From Microthyrium microscopicum (Eukaryota; Ascomycota; Dothideomycetes; Microthyriales; Microthyriaceae), in assembly GCA_010405405.1 (NCBI GenBank), contig MU004234.1:698643-762642 (forward strand): a stretch of 64,000 bases of DNA, given 5' to 3'. The position numbers and the translations under genes are program-made. Shown here piece after piece: positions 53,449-64,000 of this stretch. How positions within the stretch are numbered: position 1 is the stretch's first letter; each line of letters opens with the position of its first letter. Under the pieces are notes generated by a model. That model did no database searches, was not told the origin of the DNA, and saw only the letters and a program-made list of their open reading frames with translations.

Positions 53449-53877
53449 AGCGGGATTACTTTATGGCATTTCACGGCATTTTCATTTCTTTTTGTACGTA
53501 CCTTTTTTGGGTCTTCAAGCGGTAGGAGTTTGGACAAAATACCCGGTTTTCTTTGGTGGCAATACCAAACTTTGTGGATTTCTAGCGCCTACATTCAGCT
53601 CAAATTGACAAATTTAGCAAGCTTTGCCTTTTGCTTCTCCATACAAAACTCGTTGTTTGGCCATTGAACATAGAGCAGCTAGTGCAAAACGTGGTACCGA
53701 TGCAGGAACGATTGAGATGGCTCCTTCCTCATCATACTCACCTCCATGAACCTTATTTCAACTCCCCTGAACATTTCCGCGAGCTTCCTTCTTCTTACCA
53801 CGGAGTTTTAGGACGGTGCTATTTCTTCTATTTATACAATATCTAGCTCGGAGTTTCGGTGATTATATGCCAACGAC
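53449..53877. other. Spacer, no gene seen
   Basis: This 429-bp stretch lies between two plus-strand genes and is probably 3' UTR plus promoter. No gene is supported. Confidence 0.5.
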
Positions 53878-55460
53878 ATGACTGAGCGATACACAGGCTG
53901 GGACCAGAGCAGCGTACACCAGGGTCCAGCTAGCTCACCAGACCCAGGACCCGTACAGTGAGTGATCCTCGAGTATGAATGCAACCTGCTCAGCGGCTGA
54001 TCAAGATTCTTTGCAGGCAAACTGTTGCGGGATGGTCTCCAATCAATGCACCACAGCAGACGGTGACTCTACCTCAGGAACCACTTGCCTGGCCACTTAT
54101 GTCGGCTGCAATGTCCTCATCCAAGAAGAGATCTCGGGCAAAGAAAGGAGAGAATATTGCACCGCCAAAAGAGCTGAAGACACCAAAAGCGCCACGAGCG
54201 AGGAAGGCAAAGACCGAAGCTCCACGCAAGCGCAATACCGGTGGTACATTGAGCCGAGCCAAACGGATCAAGCTTATTCGAGAAGACAGTCTGCCAACTG
54301 ATCTGGAAAACATGTCTAAAAGGGATGGCGAGAACCGGCTCGGTAACTCCCTCGATGAAGTGACCATGTCAGTCGATGAGCCAAAGAGATCACAGCGACC
54401 CGCTCAGCACTCTAGAATGGCTTCCGCACCCTCAATTGGAACGATCCTAGAGCCAATCTCAGAACTGGACGAAGACAATGCTGATCCTAGAGATCAAGCC
54501 GCACTCATGGCCTTTTCCCGCGACGACGAATTTGACCCAGATCAGTACTTAGCAGCAGCCCACAACGATGCAAGTACTGCGTGGGATGAATTTGACCAAG
54601 GATTTGATGCAGATGATGAGTATGGTACAATTGATGACGACGATCTCATGATTATCGACGAGCAGCTGCAGAGATTCGGCTCTTCGTCTACATGCGTCTC
54701 TAGTGACCCCTTTCCGGAGAATGAAGCAAGCTCCTCACCAACTCTGAACCAAGGAACTGAATGGGTGGAAAACGTCCAAGAAATCGAGTCAATGTTGGAC
54801 TCTTTGGAAGTTGAGACTTTTGGTGCAAACGACATTCCAGAGGAAGATGGTTACGATGACATTGAGATACCTCGGAAACATCATACCCCTAACGATGACT
54901 TGGCAGTCGGCAAACTCTCCGATCCAGTTGCTGGCATATTCAGCTCCAAAAGCAAGGGTATTGGCAAAACATTCAAATCTCCTGTCATCAAAAAGCCGTT
55001 TGTGAGACCAACTCCACCTCAGGCGATCCGTGACCGATCTCCAATCATTGGCCTGTCAGCCTCAACTCTTCTCCGTACGTGCTTTCGCGTTGGCGAAGCC
55101 ATCAACATTGGCACTACCGCCATTAAGAACAACAAAGACATTGTTATTGAGCTCTATGCTAGAGTTATCTCATCTTATCGCGAACCCGAAGGCATCAAAC
55201 AGCATTTCGTATTCTGCGATCTGTTTTACGAACGTCCGCCTCACCTGAATGGCGTCTATGAATTGTGGAAGGGTAGTGATCTGTGGACCTATGAGAGTGG
55301 AGTATTTCTGGGGGATTGTGATCAGCCCAGGTTTTGTCGTGTTGCTGGACGAATGAAGAAAGATGACAAGAAAGTATTCTTTCACATGCTGAATATCTGG
55401 GAGGCATCATGGGATGATGTGGAGTATGTCAAAGGAGTGGTTGAAGCTGCTGGTCGTTAA
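53878..55460 (+). CDS. Uncharacterised conserved fungal protein, acidic N-half and folded C-terminal domain
   Basis: Exons are 53878-53957 and 54017-55460, giving 507 aa. The N-terminal half is disordered: a Lys/Arg-rich nuclear-localisation-like patch (SSKKRSRAKKGEN, KAPRARKAKTEAPRKR), then long acidic stretches (DEFDQGFDADDEYGTIDDDD). From about residue 330 a folded domain begins (FVRPTPPQAIRDRSPIIGL, ASTLLRTCFRVGEAINIG, DIVIELYARVISSYRE, KQHFVFCDLFYERPPHLNG), ending in WDDVEYVKGVVEAAGR. I recall similar C-terminal segments in many ascomycete hypothetical proteins but cannot name a function; a beta-rich OB-type fold is conceivable but unproven. The basic patch suggests a nuclear protein. 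The first exon was chosen because its donor (GTGAGT) and the acceptor at 54016 join in frame; starting at the ATG at 53979 would change only the first residues. Confidence 0.75.
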
Positions 55461-55866
55461 ATGTTCTGCAAGTTCTCCGTCAGCTGGTTTTGCAAGGAGT
55501 GCATTTGTTATGATGTCCTTAGGTACTAAAAAGCGTCAATTAATTGTCATCTTTCCTGGTCCTGTAATCAGCGTGCAATCAGGCTGGAAAAAAGGCTGAA
55601 CACGATCCGAAACAAAGTGCAGCTTCCGACTATAGATAAGATTAGATGCATACAACTTCCAAATCCCGAAACCAGTTCAAACGACAAAGGCAACCTCACC
55701 ATTAATCCAAACACCTTCAAAGCCGCTGCCAGCCTCTGCCAATCGCCTCACATCTGTAAACCTTCAGGGTCGAATCCTCTAGAACTTCCAGACCTGTCAC
55801 GTCCCAAATTAGCGCCAAAGAGTTATCACCGCCCGCTCCAACCCCTTACTCCTCAACACCATCACA
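55461..55866. other. Spacer, no gene seen
   Basis: This 406-bp stretch separates two plus-strand genes. A frame open here is a shadow of the SFT1 region. A B-box-like string at 55769-55778 (GGTCGAATCC) has no matching tRNA structure. Confidence 0.45.
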
Positions 55867-56328
55867 ATGTCCTCGGAAGCCTACGAACGAGAAAGGCAAG
55901 CCTACACCACACGAAACCACTAGAAGCCCAAGCGCTAACAGCCAATAGGCAAAATAACGCCCAACTCGATGCCCTCGCCAGCAAAGCCTCCGCGCTACGG
56001 GGCATAACAGTAGACATATACGACAATGCGCGAAACCACGATTTAATAGACGCCAACGTAAGTACACATCACACCAAGTACACATTACAATATACACCGC
56101 CTGCCTACTCTCCCACTCCCGATCACATACCACGATATGGAATGGTAGATGCTGATGTGCAGTTAGAACGAACAATTTACCAGCTTTGGCGCAGGTCTTG
56201 GACAAAGTGCAACACGGCTTACGCGCATGGCGGCTTCGGGAAATAAGATTGCGATCTTCAAGTTGGCGGGCATATTGGTTGTGTCTATTGTTATATTATA
56301 TTGGATCAAGAAGCTGGTCTTTGGATGA
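55867..56328 (+). CDS. SFT1: SNARE protein SFT1 (Golgi)
   Basis: Exons are 55867-55895, 55949-56057 and 56167-56328, giving 99 aa, the usual size for fungal SFT1. The protein starts MSSEAYERERQNNAQLD, enters the SNARE motif (LDALASKASALRGITVDIYDN, with the central zero-layer Gln position expected shortly after in this region), continues NEQFTSFGAGLGQSATRLTRM, and ends in a C-terminal membrane anchor (IFKLAGILVVSIVILYWIKK). SFT1 acts in retrograde transport within the Golgi. The first intron is unusual: to keep the frame its 5' border must be GC (AAAG|GCAAGC), with a normal GCTAAC branch site and TAG acceptor. The second intron is 109 nt, with a GTAAGT donor and TTAG acceptor. The identity is firm; the GC-AG intron is inferred from frame and family conservation. 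Confidence 0.9.
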
Positions 56329-56742
56329 GCTGGTAATGGGCCAAAGGATCGGTGGGATCGTGTACTTGTATTGGGGCGACTGATATGGCGAATGTTGCAT
56401 AGTATGGCGTTGTTTCCTCGTTTTATGAATGGTTTATGTATTATGTACAGCTTGATGGACGACATAGCGGGTGCATTGCTTAGCGGGGCGGGTTCTGTCT
56501 ATTGCGCAATGTACAGGTTCGCAATGTATATATTATATTGTACGTTGCAGCTAAGAACGAGTCCAGCGCAGTAACAGGACATAAGAGAGATTCATATCTT
56601 TGGTGTAGAGAAGCTAAGTTTTACAATATTTCGAGACCAGCAATTTAAAGTATTACATTCGCCACTAACCCCGGCTGCTAATAGACTTGCTATGATTTCG
56701 TACAGCTTGCTATTAAACCGTGCGACGAAACATGGTTTGAAG
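56329..56742. other. Convergent spacer, no gene seen
   Basis: This 414-bp stretch lies between the stop of SFT1 and the stop of the ankyrin-CorA gene on the opposite strand. No gene is supported. Confidence 0.5.
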
Positions 56743-59319
56743 TTAAACAATCGTGACTACGACCTCCTTCGTGCTCTCAGGCCCCGATTTCTTATCCCGA
56801 CGCCAGAACTTCCATTTCCTTGGCCGCTCAGTAATGTCGAACTGGTGGTCTTCCTGAGCAATAGCTGTTGCAGTTGAGCGCTGAGCTATATCGATCGTAG
56901 GAGGTCTTGTACTACGTGAAGACCTTGCGCTCGTGGAATCGTCAGGACAATCACTGTCGTTCCAAAGTCTCTCTGGTTCCTTGGTGGTCGAATCCGTAGT
57001 ACATTTTAAACCGCTAGGTTGAAGTCTTTTGTAAAGTTGAGTTGACCGAAAGTACTTGGTAACGAATCTCGTTACCCGAACACGCATAATAAATTCCAAA
57101 GCCGCCCAAACAGCCATGCCTGTGACTATCAGGGACACAAACTCTGCTGTTACTACAGACCATTAGCTATTCCCTCTTCTGAAAGAAGTTTGATTCACTT
57201 ACCCATCCATTTGCCAATATATTTGACCGTATACTTCGGGGTTCCATCGTCAGAACCTGGCGGCGACTCGTTGTGTGGGAAGATATCCACCGACAGGGAG
57301 AACAGCGCTGCAAGGAACGATAAGGGAGTAAAGATGATAGTAATAACAGTGAGACCGAACACAGCCGCGCTCATAGCGGAAGCTGTACGGCTCTCTCTCA
57401 GACTGGCATGTTTCTGCTTGAGATCCAGTTTGACGAGAATGGACCTTTCCACTCTTTCAGCGTCTTTGTCTAATTTGGCCATTCGTCGTTTTATCTTTGG
57501 GAACTGCATCTGTGGTTTCTCCAATAGAGTCATTATCTCTGGTACAGAGAGTTTCGTATCCAAAGGCTTTTGAAACTGTCCATCTTGCCCATTGGGCCAG
57601 AAATGGGGTAGCGATTTGTACATGATTTCTCTCCAGATCTCTTCTTGTTGAAGAACCACGCTCTGAATCATGGAAAGCTCATCACGCACGTCAGCAATTT
57701 CATGCAGGAAATTTCCTTCTGTTTCGAGACTGATTGAGTCCAATTCCCTGAGATATCGATTGACCCTCTCCGAGACGTTAGAAATTGACGTCTCAAATAC
57801 ATTGAGGATCGGTTCAGAGAGACCGCCCATTGTCGGGCGATGGAACAGGTCTAAAAACCGTGACATAACCAGTCCGGCCAAGAGTTCCGGAGAGTCTGTA
57901 GTTGCAGAACCATCAGAGCCCGAGCGGCTTCTATGTGGCAATCCATAAATGTAATCGAAACACATACTTTCTGAGCTAGTGCCACCTTCAGTCCAAACAA
58001 GGTTTTGTAAATCCTCCGATGATGCAGTCATGTATATTTCACCGATCTTCCATATCCACAACTGAGGGATAGTTATCAGCCGAATCTGATTCAGGTCTTG
58101 GTTTTTAACACCGCCTTGGTATCGGACTAGCACTTGATCATTGTTGCGACGATTTAAAGTACACTGGTCAAGACCTGGGTTACAATACTCATCTAAACTA
58201 AGGGGCAGATATTCCTGGTCTTGGTCGAAAGCACTGACACAATACTTTCTGTTTTTGGATACCAAGTTGCGCTTTCGGCGAGCTCTGAAACTGGCAATTG
58301 ACTCTGTGTGAACTAATGGTATCTGGATGAGTCAGGAGGATTCTGCAAACAATGAAGAATGGGGGGCTGGGCTTACTACTGCTGTCCAACATTCGTAGGA
58401 TTGATCAATTATGTTCACAGTTATGTTTCCAATACTCAGCGACGCTTCTCTAAATACCAGAGAGCGACTGGAAGCCCACTCTTTGTTGAACCCTTCAGCG
58501 AGATACGTGAGGGCTGCATGTAACAAGCATATATATCTGAAGCAGTTGCTGCCATTGGGGTGTTTTCCAAGCTCGTTGCATCTGAAGATGTGTCGGAACA
58601 ATGCCTACTCTAGCATCTCAGCAGTTGATTTCGAGCATTAGGTAGGCATATCTCAATAGGTTTGCACATACCCGTATCCAGAATAACTGTTCTGCGAATT
58701 AGTCAGGCTCAAAGATATTAACTTGCGAATTTAGATATTATGCTACTCCTTGAACAAAAACAAAACTTACATCATTGCCATTGACATGGTACCACTTGCA
58801 CTCGCGCTCCTGAAGCTTGTCCTTGCGCTGTAACTCTTTCAATGTAGAAATACGACTGCGTGCGTAAAATGTCCGACCTTGACCATTCTTTTCTAGATTT
58901 TCGGCTTCGACAAACGCGAAAGCACCCTGTGTCGCATATTTTCGAAACCTCAAGGCGAGATCCCACGGGGTATAGTCGTGCAATTGAGGCCGAGTCTGGT
59001 CCCAACGGTCCTTGCCGAAGGTCGGGTCGATGCTCTCACCAACATCGCCTGATTCAGCAGCCACTCGTAGGCATGGATTGGCACCTTTTGTCAGTAGCAT
59101 CTCGACCACTTCACAGTGGCCGAATCTAGCAGCTAAGCAAAGCAAAGTGTAGCCCTCGGCGTCCTTATCTTCGATATCAATCAGATTTCTGGAAAGAAGA
59201 TACTCCACAATCCGAAAATAGCCAAACCTAGCAGCGGTATAGGCCATACTTAAGCCTATGCTAAGGCATAGGTTGGGTAACCTATTAGGGTTGACCCAAT
59301 ATATATAGGTTCTTAGCAT
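56743..59319 (-). CDS. Ankyrin repeat plus CorA-like membrane protein, probably 5'-truncated
   Basis: Exons are about 59319-58771, 58686-58672 (15 nt), 58604-58377, 58322-57203 and 57152-56743. From the ATG at 59247 this gives 749 aa, from 59319 it gives 773. The N-terminus is two ankyrin repeats (AYTAARFGYFRIVEYLL, then EGYTLLCLAARFGHCEVVEMLLTKGANP). A middle region follows with KWYHVNGND, FWIRALFRH and YECWTAV, then the CorA-like part with a long coiled helix (RVERSILVKLDLKQKHASLRE) and two membrane helices (AAVFGLTVITIIFTPLSFLAALF and FVSLIVTGMAVWAALEF). The GMN motif of true magnesium channels is absent, as is common in these fungal proteins. The 5' end runs into AT-rich sequence: only about 24 residues, coded by non-conserved repeats, precede the first ankyrin repeat, so upstream exons have probably been lost. 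The role is unknown. Confidence 0.8.
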
Positions 59320-59363
59320 TAGGTTAGGTTTTAAAAATATTTTATAAAACCTATACCTAACCT
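59255..59363. repeat. Nested small inverted repeats at the edge of the AT-rich block
   Basis: Three palindromes lie back to back: CCTATGC/GCATAGG (59255-59272), ATAGGTT/AACCTAT (59268-59285), and a longer imperfect hairpin with arms AGGTTAGG/CCTAACCT and inner arms AGGTTTTA/TAAAACCT (59321-59363). They sit exactly where the gene sequence gives way to AT-rich DNA and might be remnants of a transposon terminus. Confidence 0.6.
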
Positions 59364-62300
59364 AAGTAAGATAAAATTATTATAGGTTAGACCTAAGGAA
59401 CCTAAAGGACCTAAATTAGGAACCTATTAAATAAAGTTTATTTAGTATATAACTTATTTAGGTTATAAAAAAAAGGTTACTATACCTAATATAGTTAGTA
59501 AAAGCTAAATAGGTAGAGATAATCTAGTATATAAATTAAAGAGTTAAAAAAGTATTAATTAAAATATTTAGTATAGTATATAGATTAAACTATATATTAA
59601 CTAGCTACTATTACTAAAATCCTAATAACTAGTTTAAACCTTTTTCTTCTTACTAGCCTTATTAGAGACTATACTTATTAGTAGTTACTTTTACTTATTC
59701 TCTAATTCCTACTAAAAGGTAGACTTAAATATTAGTTTATAAACTCTTTTATTAGTAGTTATTATAAGTAGAAACTTACTAATATCTTTTAGTAATTATC
59801 TATAAAAAAAGTCTTAAGTATTACTATCCTTTACCTTATTACTATTCTTACTATTATCTAAATTTATACTATAGAATCTAGAAGAGGTCTTTAAGCCTAT
59901 AGATTTACTAGTATTAGTACTCTTAAGGTTTTTTTCTTCTTTAGTAAACTTAAAATTAGTATTATTTTTATTATTAAAACTATCTTTACTAGCTTTATTT
60001 ATGTTCTTATTTAAAATATTATTATCCTTACTTAAATTATTTAAATTATCTTCTCTATTAGAAATAATAAGTAACCTATCTAAATCTTTATAATAAGTTA
60101 TATAATTAAATATTTAATAGTATATAGTATTAAGATTACTAAAATGAATATAATTAAGTAGGGTATTTATAAGTTATTTTATAATTATATTAATATATTT
60201 TTTATATATACTAACCTCTACTTTAATCTTATTAAAATTACCTTAATAGTCTAAAATATTAGCTATTAATTTAGTAAACTTATTATTATTATATTAATAG
60301 AGTATATCTTATAATAGTATAAGGTTATAAAATATCTAAGAAAAGTAAAGATAATTATATTTAGATTAGTTATAAATAATAGAAAAGATATATTCTACTC
60401 TAACTTTAGTAGCTAATATATAAAAATAATTACGTGCTATATAAGCTATTATTAAATAAAGGTCTAGATTATTATTTTCTTTCTATATAAGAAGAGAATT
60501 ATTATTCTTTATAAATACTATTATTATATTAGTAAATTATAAATAATATAATAATAAAGATATACTACTTTTAAAGTATTATATAAACTTATTAAATAAA
60601 GATAAGCTAGTTAGGCTATTATCTACTATAATATTATTATTATCTATAATTAGTTCTATATTATTAAATTAAGTATTTAAATTACTATACTTCTTAAGCT
60701 AAACTTTATAAAGATCTTTAATTATTACGTTACGTTAAAATAAACTATTTAAATTAGAGTAATCTTTCTACTAAGAATTAGTAAAGATAGACTTAGCTAT
60801 ATAAGGAGATAATAATTAACTAAAAGTATAAATACGTTATAGTTAAATATTAATTTATATTAAGTTAAAATATACTTATAGTTTTCTTTAAGCTTCTTTT
60901 AGACTAGACTAAAGTTTACTCTACTAATATAGTTAAGTACTTACTAGTATATATTTACTTAGAATAGCCTCTTTATTATTAATATATTAAAAGAGCTTTT
61001 AGAAGTATAAAAGGACTTTATAAATAGATAAAGCCTTAAATTTATTAAGAATCTAAATTATAGCGTTAAATAGAGTAGTAAACTAAACTAAATACTTAAT
61101 ATTAGCCTATTCTATATTAAATAGTATAAGAATCCTTACCTATTACTAATCTTTCTTTTTTCTAGCTTTATAAGCTTTAGTAATAAAAAAGTATATAAGA
61201 AGCATCTTAATAATTTAAAAGTAAAGTCTTATTATTATTATTAAGTCTTAGCGTATTTTAATATCTTAGATTAGCTAAAAGTTACTATAAGAATTAAGAT
61301 TATTCTAGTATTTATTAATAAAGTATAGATTAGATATTTAGAATTTATTAGAATAAAAACTAGCTAAGTAAGTAAGAAACCTAAAAAGATATAGTTTAGA
61401 AGAGCTAATATACTTAGTAATACTATAAGCCTAAATTATATTAGCTATTCTAATTAATACTTTTTTAACTTACTAAAAATAAGAACTAACTTATCTTATA
61501 TAAAATAAGAATAACTAAGCTATATTTTATAATAAGTTTCTTCTCTTTTAAAATATCTTCTTTAATAAATACTTATTTAATTTCTTTATCTATAGACTTA
61601 TAGCTAAGATAAGAAAGTAAAGCGCCTTATACTAGTTAAATAATATAAGATATATAAAGAACTTAAATAATACTTATAATACGCTTAAAGTATTAATATA
61701 TATTTAATATAGATATTATTATTTTATTATTACTAGCATTATTAACTATAATAAAGCAAACTTTCTTAGTAATACTATATTAATTAAATATATTACTTAT
61801 AAGTTTAGTATAAGCCTTATCTATAGACTTTCTAATAGTAGAAAAAAAGCTAAGAAGCTTCTCCTTTTATTCTTACTATAAAGTAATCTATTATCTAATA
61901 ATAGCTAAGTACTCTTTATAAGTAAAATTTAAAGACTACCTATCTAGCTAAATACTAATATATATATTATTACCTAGCTAAATAAACTTCTCTCTTAACT
62001 TTATAAGATTAATTATAACTTATCTTATAACTTTTAAAGTAATAGTTTTCTATAAAGTAAATTAAGGTTAAATACCTAATAGTATATAGTAATTAATAAC
62101 TTACTATATAAATTATAATTTAAATATACTAAGAGGAAGACCCTTAGCTATAATTAAACGCGTTTATAAAATAAGAAAATTTTATAGTATAATCTTATAC
62201 TTATTAAAGCTATAAGTAGCCTTAAGCTTTACGTTATATATCTATAAATATTATAATTAATAATAATATAGTATAGTAGAAATTAAATATACTAGAGTTA

Positions 62301-64000
62301 TAGTTAATCTTATTTAATTAAGTATAATCTAATTTTTATTACCTTTAGCTATAGTAATATTATTATAATCTTAGAAAGTAATATACTTATTAAGTAATCT
62401 TTATTTAATAAGAGAGGTACTAGTATTATCTTTATAAAGATGATAATATTTAAGGAACTTATAATAATAAATATAGTAATAATAAGACTAGCTAGTAGAC
62501 TTAAAGGCACCTACTTATATACTATTTTAAATAGGGCTTTTTTTCTTATTATATTAATAAAAATCTATTTATATAGGAATTAGCCTTTCTTAGTTAATAG
62601 TAAACTAAGATATAATTTACTACTAAGTCTAGAAATAGTTATTAGTATCCTTACTCTATAAATATACCTTTTTTTCTTAATTACTAGATTCTTTTAATAC
62701 CCTAAGTATTATACTAAAAATAAAAGAGATAGATACTAGTAGGCTAAAAGATAATATACTAATAGGAAAGTTTAAGATAGTACTATTAGTAATAGTATCC
62801 TTATCTTAAATAGTAGGTTATAATAATAAAAAGGAAGTTATTAAGCTAGTTTTAAATATAAAGGAATTAGAAATAGAAGTAAAAAAAGATATAATTTAAA
62901 GTAGCGTTAACTTTATTAAAAAAACCTAAGGTTCTAAAGGAATAAAATTAGTAAGTTAAAAAAGTATTAATTAAAAATTTAGTATTATTTATATTATCTT
63001 ATAATATTATTTATAAAAACTTCTATTTATTCTTCCTCTCCTTTTAATATTAATTAATTATACTCTATATTCTAATTATCTACTTCTTAATTATACTAAT
63101 TTAACTAATCTAATAATTTAGAAGATAACTAATATAACGTATTTCTCTTTTTAACCTCTTATATTACTATGCTATTAAACTCTTTCTTAATCTATTATAT
63201 TTTTTAGCTCTCCTTAGAACTACTTAGCTTAGTCTTCTTTCTTTAAAAGTAATTCTATAAACTAGAGATTTATAAAGTTATTCTTTTATATAATCTATAC
63301 TTAGTCTAATTATTACTAGTAGTTAGCTATTTTATTTTTCTTAACTAGTATATTTACTAAAAAGTAATACTAGTTCTACCTAGGTAGTTATAATATATTA
63401 TATAAGATATGCTAAATCTAAAAATTATTTCTATAATTAACTTTATTATACTACTTAATATAATATTTAAACTTTAAAGTAAGAATATCCTAATAGCTTA
63501 TTAATCTCTATACTTAATTTAAAAAGATAATATACTAATTAACCTCTATTATATTTTCCTTATTATAGTAATAAAAAATGCTATCTAAATTAATCTACTT
63601 ATATCTTTATATCTAAATAATAATTAAATAGTAGAGAATATTTTAGTCTAAAAATAATTATAAGGCTAGAAATAAGTAACTAAGGTACTTCTTACTTTAA
63701 TTATTTTTAGTTATAAAGATTATACTACTAGAAAAAATTATAACTATTATTAATAGCTATTTAAAGAGTATTATTACTAAAGTACCTACTAAAAAATAAT
63801 AATTAGCTATTTATAAATTATATAACGCTTTTATATAGAAAGTTTTAGAACTATAGTCTTAAAGAGTAAATAAGTATAGATATTAATAGTAGGAAGTATA
63901 AGTAGTATTATTATTATTATAGTAATTTAAGTTTATACTATTTATACTAACTAGAAATATTTATAATAAATTCTTTAAAGTTTATTATATAAAAGTATAT
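59320..64000. repeat. AT-rich, RIP-degraded repetitive block
   Basis: From about 59320 to the window end the sequence is overwhelmingly A and T, with TA steps dominating and CA and TG dinucleotides almost missing (I count only a scattering over 4.7 kb), while a few CG pairs remain. Stop codons fill all frames and no open frame of any length survives. This is the signature of repeat-induced point mutation acting on a former transposable element or several nested ones. A 23-bp exact match near both 59542 and 62954 may mark internal borders. No transposon protein can be recognised. The block continues beyond the window, and such AT-rich isochores are usual in several Pezizomycotina. Confidence 0.85.

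Noticed and set aside
55765-55785. tRNA B-box-like string GGTCGAATCC
   Set aside because: No cloverleaf could be built around it; it lies just upstream of SFT1 and is probably coincidental.
59320-64000. CRISPR-like or satellite array in the AT-rich block
   Set aside because: No regular spacing or exact unit was seen; the apparent repetitiveness comes from the TA-rich two-letter composition, and CRISPR arrays are not expected in a fungus.

Overview
The window looks like nuclear chromosomal DNA of a filamentous ascomycete (Pezizomycotina). The evidence is the short spliceosomal introns (mostly 45-110 nt, with GTAAGT-like donors, CTAAC/CTGAC branch sites and YAG acceptors), the fungal gene families, and a terminal AT-rich block with almost no CA or TG dinucleotides, which is the footprint of repeat-induced point mutation (RIP). 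I cannot fix the class; Leotiomycetes or Dothideomycetes would both fit. All exon coordinates were read by eye from splice signals, frame continuity and family knowledge, with no transcript data.

Layout. 0.8-16.8 kb is a conserved housekeeping block: the CCR4-NOT ubiquitin ligase NOT4, an YBP/glomulin-like protein, a GIT1-type phosphate-ester transporter, cytosolic seryl-tRNA synthetase, and an HSL-type alpha/beta hydrolase. 18-25 kb holds a GNAT acetyltransferase, a secreted GH75 chitosanase, a Zn2Cys6 transcription factor and a multispan membrane protein. 26-42 kb is a lineage-specific stretch: two proteins sharing an odd zinc-finger-like module, a zinc-cluster low-complexity protein, a small single-pass membrane protein, a mitochondrial 2-oxoglutarate-type carrier, and a tandem array of four F-box-like paralogues on the minus strand in different states of decay. 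42-56 kb returns to conserved genes: a DUF2235 hydrolase, Mediator MED7, a PAP2 lipid phosphatase, a secreted pectate lyase-like protein, a GPCR-like DUF3112 protein, two uncharacterised proteins and the SNARE SFT1. 56.7-59.3 kb is an ankyrin-CorA gene whose 5' end runs into the RIP-degraded block that fills the last 4.7 kb.

The most interesting observations are these. (1) A perfect alternative donor lets NOT4 exist as a 757-aa form or as a 1544-aa form joined to a distant 2.5-kb exon. (2) The four-member F-box array conserves paired CxxC motifs and an 11-nt first exon; two members have lost start, splice or reading-frame integrity in traceable single-base ways. (3) A C-x10-C-x12-H-x4-[CH] module is shared by two otherwise unrelated proteins 8 kb apart. 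(4) SFT1 appears to use a GC-AG intron. (5) The ankyrin-CorA gene is probably truncated by the AT-rich block.
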